From Streptomyces sp. NBC_00224 (lineage in GTDB: Bacteria; Actinomycetota; Actinomycetes; Streptomycetales; Streptomycetaceae), in contig NZ_CP108106.1 of the NCBI RefSeq assembly GCF_041435195.1, forward strand, positions 3,596,001-3,660,000: a stretch of 64,000 nucleotides of DNA, read 5' to 3'. Both the position numbers and the translations under genes were made by a program. Positions 43,941 to 52,595 of the stretch are shown here, one piece after another. Position 1 is the first letter of the stretch, and each line of letters opens with the position of its first letter. The notes under the pieces were generated by a model, which was not told where the DNA came from, ran no database searches, and was given only the letters and a program-made list of their open reading frames with translations.

Positions 43941-44591
43941 TCAGTTGAACAGGTCGGGGAGCGCGTCACGTGCCTCGATGCGCTTCTTAAGGTCGTCAAG
44001 CTGACCGGAGATGCACCAGGCATAGATGGCGAGCAGTACGGGGACGCCGTTGCCCGCCCACTCCGCTACCTGCGCCGGTGGGACACCGGCGTTGAGCCAG
44101 TTCGTCAGGCAGGTGTGGCGCAGGTCGTACACGCGCTTGCCGAGTGGCGACGTGTACTCCTCCGGGGTGAGAATTTCCCTCCGGGCGGTTAGCCAGGCCC
44201 GGCGGATGACCGAGCCCGCGAGCATGTCGCCTTTCTCTCCTGGGAACAGCAGGTCGCCCGGCTTCAGCCCCCTCGCCTTGATGTGCTCGCGGAGTATCCG
44301 AGTCAGCGAGGGATGGCCCGGCACGACACGGGTGTCGTCTGAGGCGCGTCCCTTCAGCCCGCGTTCTTCGTGGATCTCGCCGTCATCGGTCCAGTTCTTG
44401 CCGACCTCTGGCTGAGCGGTGTGGAAGAGCAGTTCAGACCATTGGTCCTCTGCGTCTTCTTCGGGCAGGCGGACGTCGGAGACGCCCATGGCCACGGCTT
44501 CCTCTGGGCGCGGCCCAGCGTAGTACATCGTCGCGAAGAAGGCGTGCAGTCGCTTGCCCCCGCGAGGGCGCCGGCGCACCCAGCCCAGCAA
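43941..44591 (-). pseudogene. N-terminally truncated tyrosine integrase
   Basis: 216 residues corresponding to the catalytic C-terminal domain of an actinobacterial phage-type integrase. The first catalytic Arg is in YYAGPRPEEA, box II is VYDLRHTCLTNWLNAGV (Arg and His), AEWAGNGVPVLLAIYAWCI carries the nucleophilic Tyr, and the protein ends normally. Full-length relatives are near 400 residues. The frame stays open a little upstream of the TTG at 44591 and reads LNPEQAARLLGW, typical of the linker into the catalytic domain. Before about 44625 the similarity stops, and no arm-binding or core-binding domain or ribosome site is found. It has therefore lost its N-terminal half and is probably inactive. 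It lies inside the element, as expected for its own integrase. Confidence 0.85.
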
Positions 44592-44625
44592 GCGTGCTGC
44601 CTGCTCCGGGTTGAGGAGACCTCTT

Positions 44626-45083
44626 GTCCACCGCGGAGGTGGTCTTGGGCACCGATCCTCTGCCCTTCGGGAGGGGGTTCGCGCGGCGAGTCCGTGGCCC
44701 CTGCCTCTTCCCCGGGGTCGGAGAAGAGCGGCACGCCGACTACACGGATGGCTTCCTCACCCCATCGGTTCGCGCCTCGCGAGGAACGCCGACGATTGAT
44801 CTGGACTGCGTGTGGCATGCGACAAACCGCCAATCAGCGCTTCAACCTTTGGTACAGCTCCTGGCGCAGGTGTCCGAGGCGTCCGGGTCTATGTGACCGG
44901 GCAGAGAGGTGTCCCAGCTGTCCGACTGTCCAGTTGGGGGCGCTGACCTGCGTGAATTGACCGGACACCCTGGAAGCGGTTGGTGTCCTGGTGTCCGATC
45001 GCGAGAGGCTGCAACACGCGGGGGGACGGCATGGACGGGAGCCGGCCCCCAACGACTGCCCAGGCTCGACATCAAATTCCTGA
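44626..45083. other. Gene-free remnant region within the element
   Basis: About 460 bp upstream of the truncated integrase where its N-terminal half and an excisionase would be expected. Several short frames exist, but none has a family signature or convincing ribosome site. Deletion or decay is the likely explanation. Confidence 0.55.
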
Positions 45084-46241
45084 TCAGGCACTAGCCGGAG
45101 GAAGGGCGTCAAGGTACGCACCGACCTGCGGGTGTGCTGCCATATCAGGCGCCAGCCTGGTCGCCCGGTCCGGCTTGGCGGACAGGATCTGGTCAACGGT
45201 TATTGCGGCTGACCGCAGATCCACCCCCGTGAGATTGGCGGCCGCGAGGACTGCCAGACCGCCCTGGCCCGTCTCTTCAGGTATGTGCGAATCCATGAAA
45301 TCAGCATTGGTAAGCACCGCCATACTGAGCCTTGCCTCGGTGAGATCAGCCTTACCCAGCTTGACATCGGCAAGGACAGCCTCCGATAGATCAGCACGAC
45401 AGAGATGCGCTTCCCGCATCCACGCACGGGTAAAATTCACCCCCTCCAGCCAGGCACGGGTCAGATCGGTCCTCCAAAGCCTTGCGTCGGTCAGATCGGC
45501 CCCCTTCAAATTGGCGCGCGACAGATTCGCCTCTGCGAGGTCGACATTCTTCAGGTCTGCCCCTCGGAGATTGACCCGCTCAAGATGAAGTCCGCTGAGA
45601 TTTACGGTCCGGAGGGGCCGGACACCAGCGTCTACATTCGCACGGAAGGACGGCCGGGTGAGAGCTGTAAGAGCGGCTTGGACATCCGCAGCCGGCTCTA
45701 TGAGGAGGGCTGAATCGCGAGGAACTGTTGCTTGCCGTCTACGTGTGGCACGTAGAGTGCGAATCCGTTGCTCGCGAGCCGAACTGGCGCTCAACCGTTC
45801 AGCGCGCGGGGCTCGCTCGCGGATGAAGGAAACCAGCACCTGGGAGGCATGTGTTGCCTGATCTGGGGCGTCTTGCACAATCTGCTCCAAGGCGAGAACA
45901 CCGCCGATTCGCACGTACAGTTGGTCTGACCCCAAGCGTTCCAGAGCCTTGGTGAAGCGGTCAGTCACCTGCCCACGCCGGGTCAGCCGGTAATTGAAAG
46001 CAGTGAAAAGCAGTGCGATGCCTGCTCCAAGGACGGCTGCAACCTGAACCAAAGCTAGCCTGAACTGCCCTAGAGCCGCAGAGCGCGCAGCTCCGTCCAT
46101 CGTCGTCCAGTCTGGCCCTGAGATCCACTTCACCAGCATTCTCAGGGTGGGAGTGAACACCACGGTCAGTGTCCCTGTGACTGCCATCGCTCCGAGCCCG
46201 ACCCCTGCAACGGTAGCCGCGCGCCTCAAGCTATCTCGCAT
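45084..46241 (-). CDS. Membrane-anchored pentapeptide-repeat protein
   Basis: A protein of about 385 residues. It has two N-terminal membrane helices (about residues 8-30, AATVAGVGLGAMAVTGTLTV, and 60-85, LALVQVAAVLGAGIALLFTAF), a helical cytoplasmic segment with RFTKALERLGSDQLYVRIGG, then about 25 pentapeptide repeats of the A(D/N)Lxx type (LRGADLKNVDLAEANLSRAN and similar) forming a right-handed beta-helix. A C-terminal helical cap follows. Proteins of this layout are common in Streptomyces genomes and elements. Their role is unknown, but signalling or membrane-associated binding has been suggested from context. The ATG 46241 start is preferred over an in-frame start at 46322 because the repeat-family N-terminus begins at MRDSLRR. 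It is the last gene of the element. Confidence 0.78.
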   Translation of the reverse strand: MRDSLRRAATVAGVGLGAMAVTGTLTVVFTPTLRMLVKWISGPDWTTMDGAARSAALGQFRLALVQVAAVLGAGIALLFTAFNYRLTRRGQVTDRFTKALERLGSDQLYVRIGGVLALEQIVQDAPDQATHASQVLVSFIRERAPRAERLSASSAREQRIRTLRATRRRQATVPRDSALLIEPAADVQAALTALTRPSFRANVDAGVRPLRTVNLSGLHLERVNLRGADLKNVDLAEANLSRANLKGADLTDARLWRTDLTRAWLEGVNFTRAWMREAHLCRADLSEAVLADVKLGKADLTEARLSMAVLTNADFMDSHIPEETGQGGLAVLAAANLTGVDLRSAAITVDQILSAKPDRATRLAPDMAAHPQVGAYLDALPPASA

Positions 46242-46479
46242 ACCACCATATTGGCGGGGCTCGCCCGCATCCGAGGGGCGATTGTTGTTCGAACGGCCGT
46301 CTGCCGGCGAGGGCTGCAACACCCAGAGTGAAGCAGCCCTCGACAGCAGGCTCAGGGGGTGTCACTCGGGGTCTGAACACCTGGCTCTGGCAAATGCGTG
46401 GCACAGCGCCTGCGCGGGATGGGCATAGCTCGACAACCAGGCAGGTCAGAAGCTCACTTGGTCGAGAGTGCATGCACCT
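46242..46479. other. Right end of the element, non-coding
   Basis: Contains the second arm-like motif (46388-46402) and the upstream region of the pentapeptide gene. No gene is supported here. Confidence 0.55.
46388..46402 (+). promoter_or_regulatory. Possible integrase arm-type site, right end
   Basis: TGGCAAATGCGTGGC, 14 of 15 bases identical to 42461-42475 and in the same orientation. It sits about 80 bp from the right attachment repeat. Confidence 0.5.
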
Positions 46480-46627
46480 CTTCTAAGCGCTTGGCCGCAG
46501 GTTCAAGTCCTGCCGGGGGCGCTCTCGCCCATGCGGTGTCAGGCCCTCCCTCCGGGAGGGCCTTTTTGCTGCTCGGCAGCACCGTAGCGCGGCGGTCGTA
46601 GAGGCCGCGTAAGCGCCGGATCCGGGC
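46480..46627 (+). repeat. Right attachment repeat (tRNA-Arg 3' half copy)
   Basis: The partner of the left repeat, offset by exactly 4228 bp. It holds only the tRNA 3' half from the anticodon loop onward, so it is not a tRNA gene, plus a copy of the terminator hairpin (46542-46567, loop changed to CTCCG). It marks the junction with the original chromosome to the right. Confidence 0.9.
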
Positions 46628-46701
46628 GGCGAGGAACCGGCCTCGACGGCGCCACGCCGAGCGGCGTGTCGTCCGGGCCTCTTCGCGCGCCGCCGCGGCT
46701 C

Positions 46702-47589
46702 CTACGAGACGATGTCCTTCTTCTCGAAGCCCCGGAACGCCAGCGCCATCAGTACCAGTGCGTACCCCACCGACACCCCCGCCCCCTGGGCCATGCCGCT
46801 CCACTCCAGGTGCGGCTGGAGTGCGTCCGCCCAGGCGAACTGCCAGTGTGCGGGCAGGGCGTCGCGCCAGTCGCCCAGGGCCGTGATCGCGTCCAGGACG
46901 TTGCCCACGATCGTCAGGCCCACCGCGCCGCCGACCGCGCCCAGCGGCGCGTCCGTCTTGGTGGAGAGCCAGAACGCCAGTCCGGCGGTGACCAGTTGGG
47001 AGACGAAGACGAACGCCACGGCGATGGCGAGGCGCGGTACCGCCTCCCCGGCGCCGAGCGAGCCGCCGGTCGGGATCTCCAGCGGGCCCCAGCCGTACGC
47101 CGCCGTGCCCACCGCGAGCGCCACCAGCGGCAGCAGGACGATCGCCGCCGCGCTCAGACCCAGCGCCACCGCCAGCTTGCTCCACAGCAGCCGCGCCCGG
47201 GGCACGGGTGCGGCCAGCAGATAGCGCAGCGACGACCAACTGGCCTCCGAGGCGACCGTGTCGCCGCAGAACAGGGCGACGGGCACCACCAGCAGGAAGC
47301 CCGCCGAGACGAACAGGGCGGTCGCCGCGAAGTTCGCCCCGGACGCCGTCGCCGTGTCGATCAGGGTGATCCGGCCGTCCCGTCCGGACGGCGTGCCGCC
47401 GATCGCGAACGCCGTGACCAGGATGAACGGCAGCGCGGCGAGGATGCCTCCCATCACCAGGGTGCGGCGGCGCCGCAGCTGGCGCGCGGCCTCCACCCGC
47501 AGGGGCAGGGTGCGGCGCGGGCGGTAGCCGGGGGCGGTCGCCCGCAGGTCCGGCGCGGCCTCGGCCCCGGTGTGCGTCGGCGCACTCAT
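46702..47589 (-). CDS. ABC-2 type transporter permease
   Basis: A protein of 295 residues with six predicted membrane helices (first near 43-62, VMGGILAALPFILVTAFAIG). A long hydrophilic N-terminus ends in a basic amphipathic helix (LRVEAARQLRRRRTL), the ABC-2 coupling segment. The motif SEASWSSLRYLLAAPVPRARLLWSK is diagnostic of ABC-2 permeases. Its ATG overlaps the stop of the upstream ATPase-containing fusion gene (ATGA), so the two form one exporter. The substrate is unknown. The C-terminal FRGFEKKDIVS is a usual ending for this group. Confidence 0.88.
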   Translation of the reverse strand: MSAPTHTGAEAAPDLRATAPGYRPRRTLPLRVEAARQLRRRRTLVMGGILAALPFILVTAFAIGGTPSGRDGRITLIDTATASGANFAATALFVSAGFLLVVPVALFCGDTVASEASWSSLRYLLAAPVPRARLLWSKLAVALGLSAAAIVLLPLVALAVGTAAYGWGPLEIPTGGSLGAGEAVPRLAIAVAFVFVSQLVTAGLAFWLSTKTDAPLGAVGGAVGLTIVGNVLDAITALGDWRDALPAHWQFAWADALQPHLEWSGMAQGAGVSVGYALVLMALAFRGFEKKDIVS

Positions 47590-50207
47590 GCCGATCCTCC
47601 GATCAGGGTCAGGAACGCGTCCTCCAGGCGGCGGTGCGGGCCCACGCCCGTCAACGGCACATCGAGGCGGACCAGTTCGGTGATCAGCTCCGTGGCCGTG
47701 GCGCCGTCCAGGCGCACCAGCATGCCCTCGTCGGTGCGCGTCGCCGCGCCGATGCCGGGCAGCGCGGTCACCTTGTCGGCGAGCACCTCGGTGACCGGGC
47801 CGTCGACGGTGACCAGGAGCGTGTCGCTCTCGCCGGTGATCTCGGCGACCGGGCCCGCCTGGATGAGCCGGCCTCGGTCCATGACCACCAGATGCGTACA
47901 GGACTGCTCCACCTCCGACAGGAGGTGGCTGGAGACGATGACCGTGCGGCCGCCCTGCGCGTAACGGATCATCACGTCCCGCATCTCGCGGATCTGCGGC
48001 GGGTCCAGGCCGTTGGTCGGCTCGTCGAGGATCAGCAGGTCCGGCAGGCCGAGCATGGCCTGGGCGATGGCGAGGCGCTGGCGCATGCCCTGCGAGTACG
48101 TCCGCACCGCGCGCGAGAGCGCGTCGCCCAGGCCCGCGATCTCCAGGGCCTCGTCCATGTGCGAGTCCTCGGCGGGGCGGCCGGTGGCCTGCCAGTACAG
48201 CTCCAGGTTGGCGCGGCCGGACAGATGCGGCAGGAACCCGGCGCCCTCGACGAAGGCGCCGACGCGGGACAGGACCGGTGCGCCCGGCCGGATGGCGTGG
48301 CCGAAGACGCGGACCTCGCCGCTGTCGGGGCGGATGAGGCCCATCAGCATGCGCAGGGTGGTGGTCTTGCCCGCGCCGTTGGGCCCGAGCAGGCCCAGGA
48401 CCTGGCCCTTCTCGACGCGGAAGGAGAGGTCGCGGACCGCGTACCGGTCGGTCGACTTGGCGTACTTCTTGGTCAGGTCGGTGATCTGGAGCGGGACTTC
48501 GGCCAGCTCCGGGTCGGGGGCGGGGGCCGTGGCGCGGCGGGTGGCCAGCAGGCCGAGCGCGATCACGGCGCCCGCGAGCGGCATGCCCCAGGCCCACCAG
48601 GGCACCCCGGCGGGCTCGGTCTTCACGCCGGGCGCGGTCGGCACGGTCAGCGAGCCGTCCACGAGCGAGACCTTGTACGTGCCGGGCGCCACCGGGGAGG
48701 CGTAGCCGAGATCGGTCGCGGCGACCACCAGGCGCAGCCGGTGGCCCGCCTCCACGTTGTGGTCGACGGCGGGCAGGGTGACCTCGACCTCCTTGCCCTC
48801 CTTGGCGCCGTCCACCCGGACGGGCGCGACCAGTTGGGCGGGGAGCACCTGCTGCTTGCCGTCGGGGCTCACGTCGTACACCTTGCCGAAGAGCACCGCG
48901 TCGTCGCCGCCGGAGGTGACCTTCAGCCGGACCGTGGGCGAGCCGGTGATGCGCAGGCCGGGCTTCAGCGGCTCGGAGTCGAAGCGCGCGTACTGCCCGG
49001 GGAAGTCGATGGAGAGGCCGCCCACGCCGAGCGAGGACAGGCCCGCGAGGCCCCCGCCGACGCCGGGCACGGCCGAGATGGCGGGCGGGGCGGCGCCCGC
49101 CGGGTTCTCGAAGGTCTGCTCGCGGCCGGTGAGCGACACCTTGCGCGTGCCCTCCGCCAGGCCCGGGTAGCTGCCGCTGGTGGCGCCGCGCAGCTGGGCC
49201 GCGCCGTCGGTGGAGCTGATGCCGCCGGTCCTGGTGACCCGGAAGGCGGGGCCGGTGGAGGCGCCCTTGTCGCCCTTCAGATAGTGGTCGAACCAGGAGG
49301 CGATACGGGAGTTCACCCGGCCCGACTCCCGGTCGCCGCCGTCGTGGCCGCCGGTGATCCAGTCGACCGCGACCGGGGCGCCGTTGGCGCGGATCCGCCG
49401 GGCCATAGCGTCGGCCTGGCCGAGCGGGAAGAGGGAGTCGCTCTGGCCCTGGACGATCAGTGCGGGCACCTTGATGCGGTCGCCCACGGCGGACGGGGAG
49501 CGGGCCGCGAGCAGGTCGCGCGCCTGCGTGTCCGGCTTTCCGCTGACCGCGACCCTCTCGTACATGTCGCAGAGCTGCTTCTCGAAGGTCTTGCAGCCGC
49601 CGCCGGTGGAGAAGAAGATCCCGGCCCAGAGCTTCTTGAACACCCCGTCGGGGAAGAGCGCGTCCGCCAGGTTCCAGTAGGTGATCTGCGGCGCGATCGC
49701 GTCGACCCTCTTGTCGTACCCGGCGGCCAGGAGCGAGATCGCGCCCCCGTAGGACGCGCCGGTGACGCCCACGCGCGGGTCGCCCGTCGCGTCGAGCTTC
49801 ACCTCGGGGCGCTTCGCCAGCCAGTCGACGAGCCGCGAGACGTCCTTCACCTCGTACGCCGGGTCGTTGAGGCCGATCTCGCCCGTGGAGTCGCCGAAGC
49901 CGCGCGCGGACCAGGTCAGCACCGCGAAGCCGTCGCGCGCGAGGTCCTGCGCCTGGGCGCGGACGTCGCTCTTGCTGCCGCCGAAGCCGTGGCCGAGGAG
50001 GACGGCGGGGCGCTTCTTCTTCGCGTCGCCCGCCGTGAAGTACGACGTGTCGATCTTCGCCCCGGGCATCTCCATCACCCGGTCCTCCTGGTGCACCGCG
50101 GGCGTGCCGCCGGCACCGGAGGCCGTCCAGACGCCGGCACCGGCGAGCACCGCGAGGGCGGCGGCCACCCCGGCCGCCGCCCTCCCACGAGGTCTGCGCA
50201 ATCTCAT
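47586..50207 (-). CDS. Fusion of an extracytoplasmic S15/CocE-type hydrolase and an ABC ATPase
   Basis: A protein of 873 residues. After an N-terminal signal anchor (about 9-30) comes an alpha/beta hydrolase of the X-Pro dipeptidyl-peptidase/CocE kind. It has oxyanion HGFGGS, nucleophile Ser152 (GASYGG), Asp257 (VQGQSDSLFP) and His288 (TGGHDGG), then the beta-jelly-roll domain of that family (about 390-525). A membrane helix (about 533-556, VPWWAWGMPLAGAVIALGLL) leads to a cytoplasmic ABC ATPase (565-873) with Walker A GPNGAGKTT near 607, the variant signature YSQGMRQRLAIAQAMLG and LLILDEPTNGLD. The hydrolase would therefore work outside the membrane while its own C-terminus drives the ABC-2 permease encoded next, with which it overlaps. 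The frame is continuous and no frameshift is visible, so the fusion appears genuine. Confidence 0.88.
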   Translation of the reverse strand: MRLRRPRGRAAAGVAAALAVLAGAGVWTASGAGGTPAVHQEDRVMEMPGAKIDTSYFTAGDAKKKRPAVLLGHGFGGSKSDVRAQAQDLARDGFAVLTWSARGFGDSTGEIGLNDPAYEVKDVSRLVDWLAKRPEVKLDATGDPRVGVTGASYGGAISLLAAGYDKRVDAIAPQITYWNLADALFPDGVFKKLWAGIFFSTGGGCKTFEKQLCDMYERVAVSGKPDTQARDLLAARSPSAVGDRIKVPALIVQGQSDSLFPLGQADAMARRIRANGAPVAVDWITGGHDGGDRESGRVNSRIASWFDHYLKGDKGASTGPAFRVTRTGGISSTDGAAQLRGATSGSYPGLAEGTRKVSLTGREQTFENPAGAAPPAISAVPGVGGGLAGLSSLGVGGLSIDFPGQYARFDSEPLKPGLRITGSPTVRLKVTSGGDDAVLFGKVYDVSPDGKQQVLPAQLVAPVRVDGAKEGKEVEVTLPAVDHNVEAGHRLRLVVAATDLGYASPVAPGTYKVSLVDGSLTVPTAPGVKTEPAGVPWWAWGMPLAGAVIALGLLATRRATAPAPDPELAEVPLQITDLTKKYAKSTDRYAVRDLSFRVEKGQVLGLLGPNGAGKTTTLRMLMGLIRPDSGEVRVFGHAIRPGAPVLSRVGAFVEGAGFLPHLSGRANLELYWQATGRPAEDSHMDEALEIAGLGDALSRAVRTYSQGMRQRLAIAQAMLGLPDLLILDEPTNGLDPPQIREMRDVMIRYAQGGRTVIVSSHLLSEVEQSCTHLVVMDRGRLIQAGPVAEITGESDTLLVTVDGPVTEVLADKVTALPGIGAATRTDEGMLVRLDGATATELITELVRLDVPLTGVGPHRRLEDAFLTLIGGSA

Positions 50208-50319
50208 GCCCCCACCGTAAGCGCCGGGTCCGACAACCGAGCCTGCCGCCAGGTGGAGGTCGCGGGTGTACTCGCGGCGTACGGCACGCGCCCGCCGTAC
50301 CGCGCCGGGAGTACACCCG

Positions 50320-51114
50320 TCAGCCGAACGACGCCCGCTGGAGCCAGAAGTCCAGGAGCTCGGCGTCGCCTAGGACCTCGACCCGGGGACTGTCGGCGGG
50401 CAGCCGCCGGTAGAAGACGCTCAGGACGTCGGTGAGCGGGCCGCGCAGCGCCACCGTGGCCTTCTCGTGGCCGCGCCGCCAGCTCACCCCGTCCTCGCCG
50501 AGCTCGATCAGCCACTCGGCGCCGGGCACGTCCGTCGCGTGCAGATGGATGCTGCGGCCGGGGCCGCGCAGTTCGGCGGCGGCCGGGGCCAGCTTGGCGG
50601 CCTGGACGTAGGTGACGATCTCCAGCCACTCGTCGATGGTGTCCGCGGCCACCTCCGGCGCGAGCCGGTACCCCGCGCCCACGGTGAGGGCCGCGTCCGC
50701 GCGGTGGACGACCGTCTCGTGGGTCATCCGGCGCGCCCAGAACCCGGCGGTCGCCTCGCCCGCCCACGTCCAGGCCGCCTGGTCGGCCCCGGCCGTGCGC
50801 AGGGTGTCCGCGCAGAGTGCGGCGCCCTCCGCCAACCAGGCGTCCAGCGCCTCCGGTTCGTCCTTCTCGGGGCCGGTGAAGTCGGGCACGCGCTCCTGGG
50901 GGACGACGGCGGTGGCCTTCGTACGGACGATCTCGGCGACCCAGCGGTGGGCGCCGCCGACATGGACGGCGAGCTGGCGCAACGTCCAGTCGGGGCAGGT
51001 CGGCACGGTGACGGCGAGCTCCGCACCGGTCAGATGGGACCTCAACTCGTCGGTCTGTCGCAGGATTTCGGAACAGTAGAAGTCGTGGTCGAGAGGCGTG
51101 TGCGCGGCTGTCAT
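50320..51114 (-). CDS. MDMPI-family (mycothiol-dependent isomerase-like) protein
   Basis: A protein of 264 residues with an N-terminal DinB-like four-helix bundle (MTAAHTPLDHDFYCSEILRQ, LAVTVPTCPDWTLRQLAVHV, GAHRWVAEIVRT). The metal-binding His pattern includes AVHVGGAHRW and a further His in RRMTHETVVHRADA. A C-terminal alpha/beta domain (about 175-264) is typical of the actinobacterial maleylpyruvate isomerase family. These use mycothiol, the thiol cofactor of actinomycetes, but the substrate of this member is unknown. The ATG at 51114 gives the family N-terminus, and the longer frame has none. It is monocistronic, between an ABC system and a permease. Confidence 0.85.
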   Translation of the reverse strand: MTAAHTPLDHDFYCSEILRQTDELRSHLTGAELAVTVPTCPDWTLRQLAVHVGGAHRWVAEIVRTKATAVVPQERVPDFTGPEKDEPEALDAWLAEGAALCADTLRTAGADQAAWTWAGEATAGFWARRMTHETVVHRADAALTVGAGYRLAPEVAADTIDEWLEIVTYVQAAKLAPAAAELRGPGRSIHLHATDVPGAEWLIELGEDGVSWRRGHEKATVALRGPLTDVLSVFYRRLPADSPRVEVLGDAELLDFWLQRASFG

Positions 51115-51197
51115 ACCCCAAACCCTAGGCGGGGCCCGCCCGTTGCGTCCCGCGTAAACACCGCCGGATCCGGACAGACCCCGCCACGGGCCGCACC

Positions 51198-52595
51198 TCA
51201 GGCCTGCTCGTCCTCGGGGATGCTCACCAGCCACCGCGTCTCGCGGCGCGGGCGCAGGTAGAAGGCCCAGTAGAGGGTGGCGACGGCCGTGATGCCGCCG
51301 GTCCACAGCAGGTACCGCGTCTCCTGCTGGGTGAGGATGTACGCGAGGACGGCGATCAGGACCACCGGGACCGCGGGCCACAGCGGCATCCGCCAGGCGG
51401 CGGTCTCGCGGTGCGAGCCGCGGCGGCTGAGCAGGGCGGCGACCGCGACCAGCAGGTACATGCCGGTGACCGAGACGCCGGTGACGCCGTAGAGGGTGTC
51501 GAGGTTGACGAAGCAGAGGGCCGCGCCGGGCACGCCGACCAGGAGGGTGGCGACCCACGGGGAGCCGAACCGGCCGAGCCGGGACAGGCCGCGGTTGACC
51601 GGCTCGGGCCAGGCCTTGTCACGGGCCGAGGCGAACAGGACGCGGGAGTTCTGGATGACCATCACGATGCCCGCGTTGACGATGGCAAGGGCCACGCAGA
51701 GGCTGACGAAGGTGCCGACGGCCGAGTTGGACCAGGCGGTGACCATGCCGCTGATGTCGCCGGAGGTGAGCGCCGAGAGGTCGGAGGCGCCCAGCGTGAT
51801 GGCGACGACGGGGACGAGGATGACGGCGGCGGAGATGGCGAGGGTGGCGAGCACGGTCCGGGCCACGTTGCGGCGCGGGTGCTCCAGCTCCTCGGAGAGG
51901 TAGACGGCGGTCGAGAAGCCCTGGGTGATGAAGAGGGCGATGGCGAGTCCGGAGACGACCATCATCGCGGTGACCGTGGAGTGCGTACCGCCGTCCCCGG
52001 CGACCGTGCCGTGGACGAGCGAGGAGGCCCCGCGCTGGCTGTGGGAGAAGCCGAGGACGGCGACGACGGCCGCGGCGACCACTTCCAGTACGAGGAAGAT
52101 GCCGGTGATCCAGGCGTTGGCCCGCAGGTCGAGCAGTCCGGCGAGGGTGGCGAGCAGCATCACTGCGCCGCCGGCGAGGGGCGCCGGGATGTGGACGAGC
52201 GGAGCCAGGTAGTCGGCCGTGCCCATGGCGATGACCGGGGGGACGATCATCACCACGAGCAGCGAGAGGACGAAGACCAGCCAGCCCGCGAGCCGTCCGG
52301 CGAGCGTCGAGACCATCGCGTACTCGCCGCCCGCGCTGGGGATGAGGGTGCCCAGCTCCGAGTAGCAGAACGCGACGCCGATACAGAGCAGCGAGCCGAT
52401 GGCGATGGTCAGCGCGGTGTAGGTGCCGAGGCTGGAGAAGAGGTCGGGCACGACCACGAAGAGGGTCGACGCGGGCGTCACGCAGGAGAGCGTGAGCAGG
52501 GTCCCGCCCACGACGCCGATGGAACGCTTGAGCTTCTTGGGGGCTTCGCCCGTAGCCGGGGAGAGGACATGGGGCGGGCTGAGCGTTTCGGTCAT
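51198..52595 (-). CDS. APC-superfamily amino-acid permease
   Basis: A protein of 465 residues with about twelve membrane helices. The first helix region has the APC signature SIGVVGGTLLTLSCVTPAST, where the unwound Gly-rich part binds substrate. PSAGGEYAMVSTLAGRLAGW and EELEHPRRNVARTVLATL are the other family landmarks. It would import an amino acid or amine by proton symport. The substrate is not deducible. It is monocistronic, 80 bp from the MDMPI gene. Confidence 0.88.
   Translation of the reverse strand: MTETLSPPHVLSPATGEAPKKLKRSIGVVGGTLLTLSCVTPASTLFVVVPDLFSSLGTYTALTIAIGSLLCIGVAFCYSELGTLIPSAGGEYAMVSTLAGRLAGWLVFVLSLLVVMIVPPVIAMGTADYLAPLVHIPAPLAGGAVMLLATLAGLLDLRANAWITGIFLVLEVVAAAVVAVLGFSHSQRGASSLVHGTVAGDGGTHSTVTAMMVVSGLAIALFITQGFSTAVYLSEELEHPRRNVARTVLATLAISAAVILVPVVAITLGASDLSALTSGDISGMVTAWSNSAVGTFVSLCVALAIVNAGIVMVIQNSRVLFASARDKAWPEPVNRGLSRLGRFGSPWVATLLVGVPGAALCFVNLDTLYGVTGVSVTGMYLLVAVAALLSRRGSHRETAAWRMPLWPAVPVVLIAVLAYILTQQETRYLLWTGGITAVATLYWAFYLRPRRETRWLVSIPEDEQA

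Larger units (their letters stand above)
42252..46627. mobile_element. Degraded integrative element in tRNA-Arg(TCT)
   Basis: A unit of about 4.2 kb between 148-bp direct repeats that include the tRNA 3' half, the typical site of a tyrosine-integrase element. Contents: a HEPN-like protein gene (plus), an N-terminally truncated tyrosine integrase (minus) and a membrane pentapeptide-repeat gene (minus). No excisionase, replication, transfer or phage structural gene was found. Matching 15-bp motifs near each end (42461-42475, 46388-46402) look like integrase arm sites. The interior is visibly richer in A/T and in rare codons than the flanks, supporting horizontal origin. With the integrase truncated, self-mobilisation is unlikely. 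Confidence 0.85.

Noticed and set aside
44354..44896. Small genes in overlapping frames upstream of the integrase remnant
   Set aside because: None has a ribosome site or family signature, and the longest frames overlap the integrase on the same DNA.
46480..46523. Second tRNA-Arg gene
   Set aside because: Only the anticodon loop to 3' end is present. There is no acceptor 5' strand or D arm, so it is an attachment-site copy.
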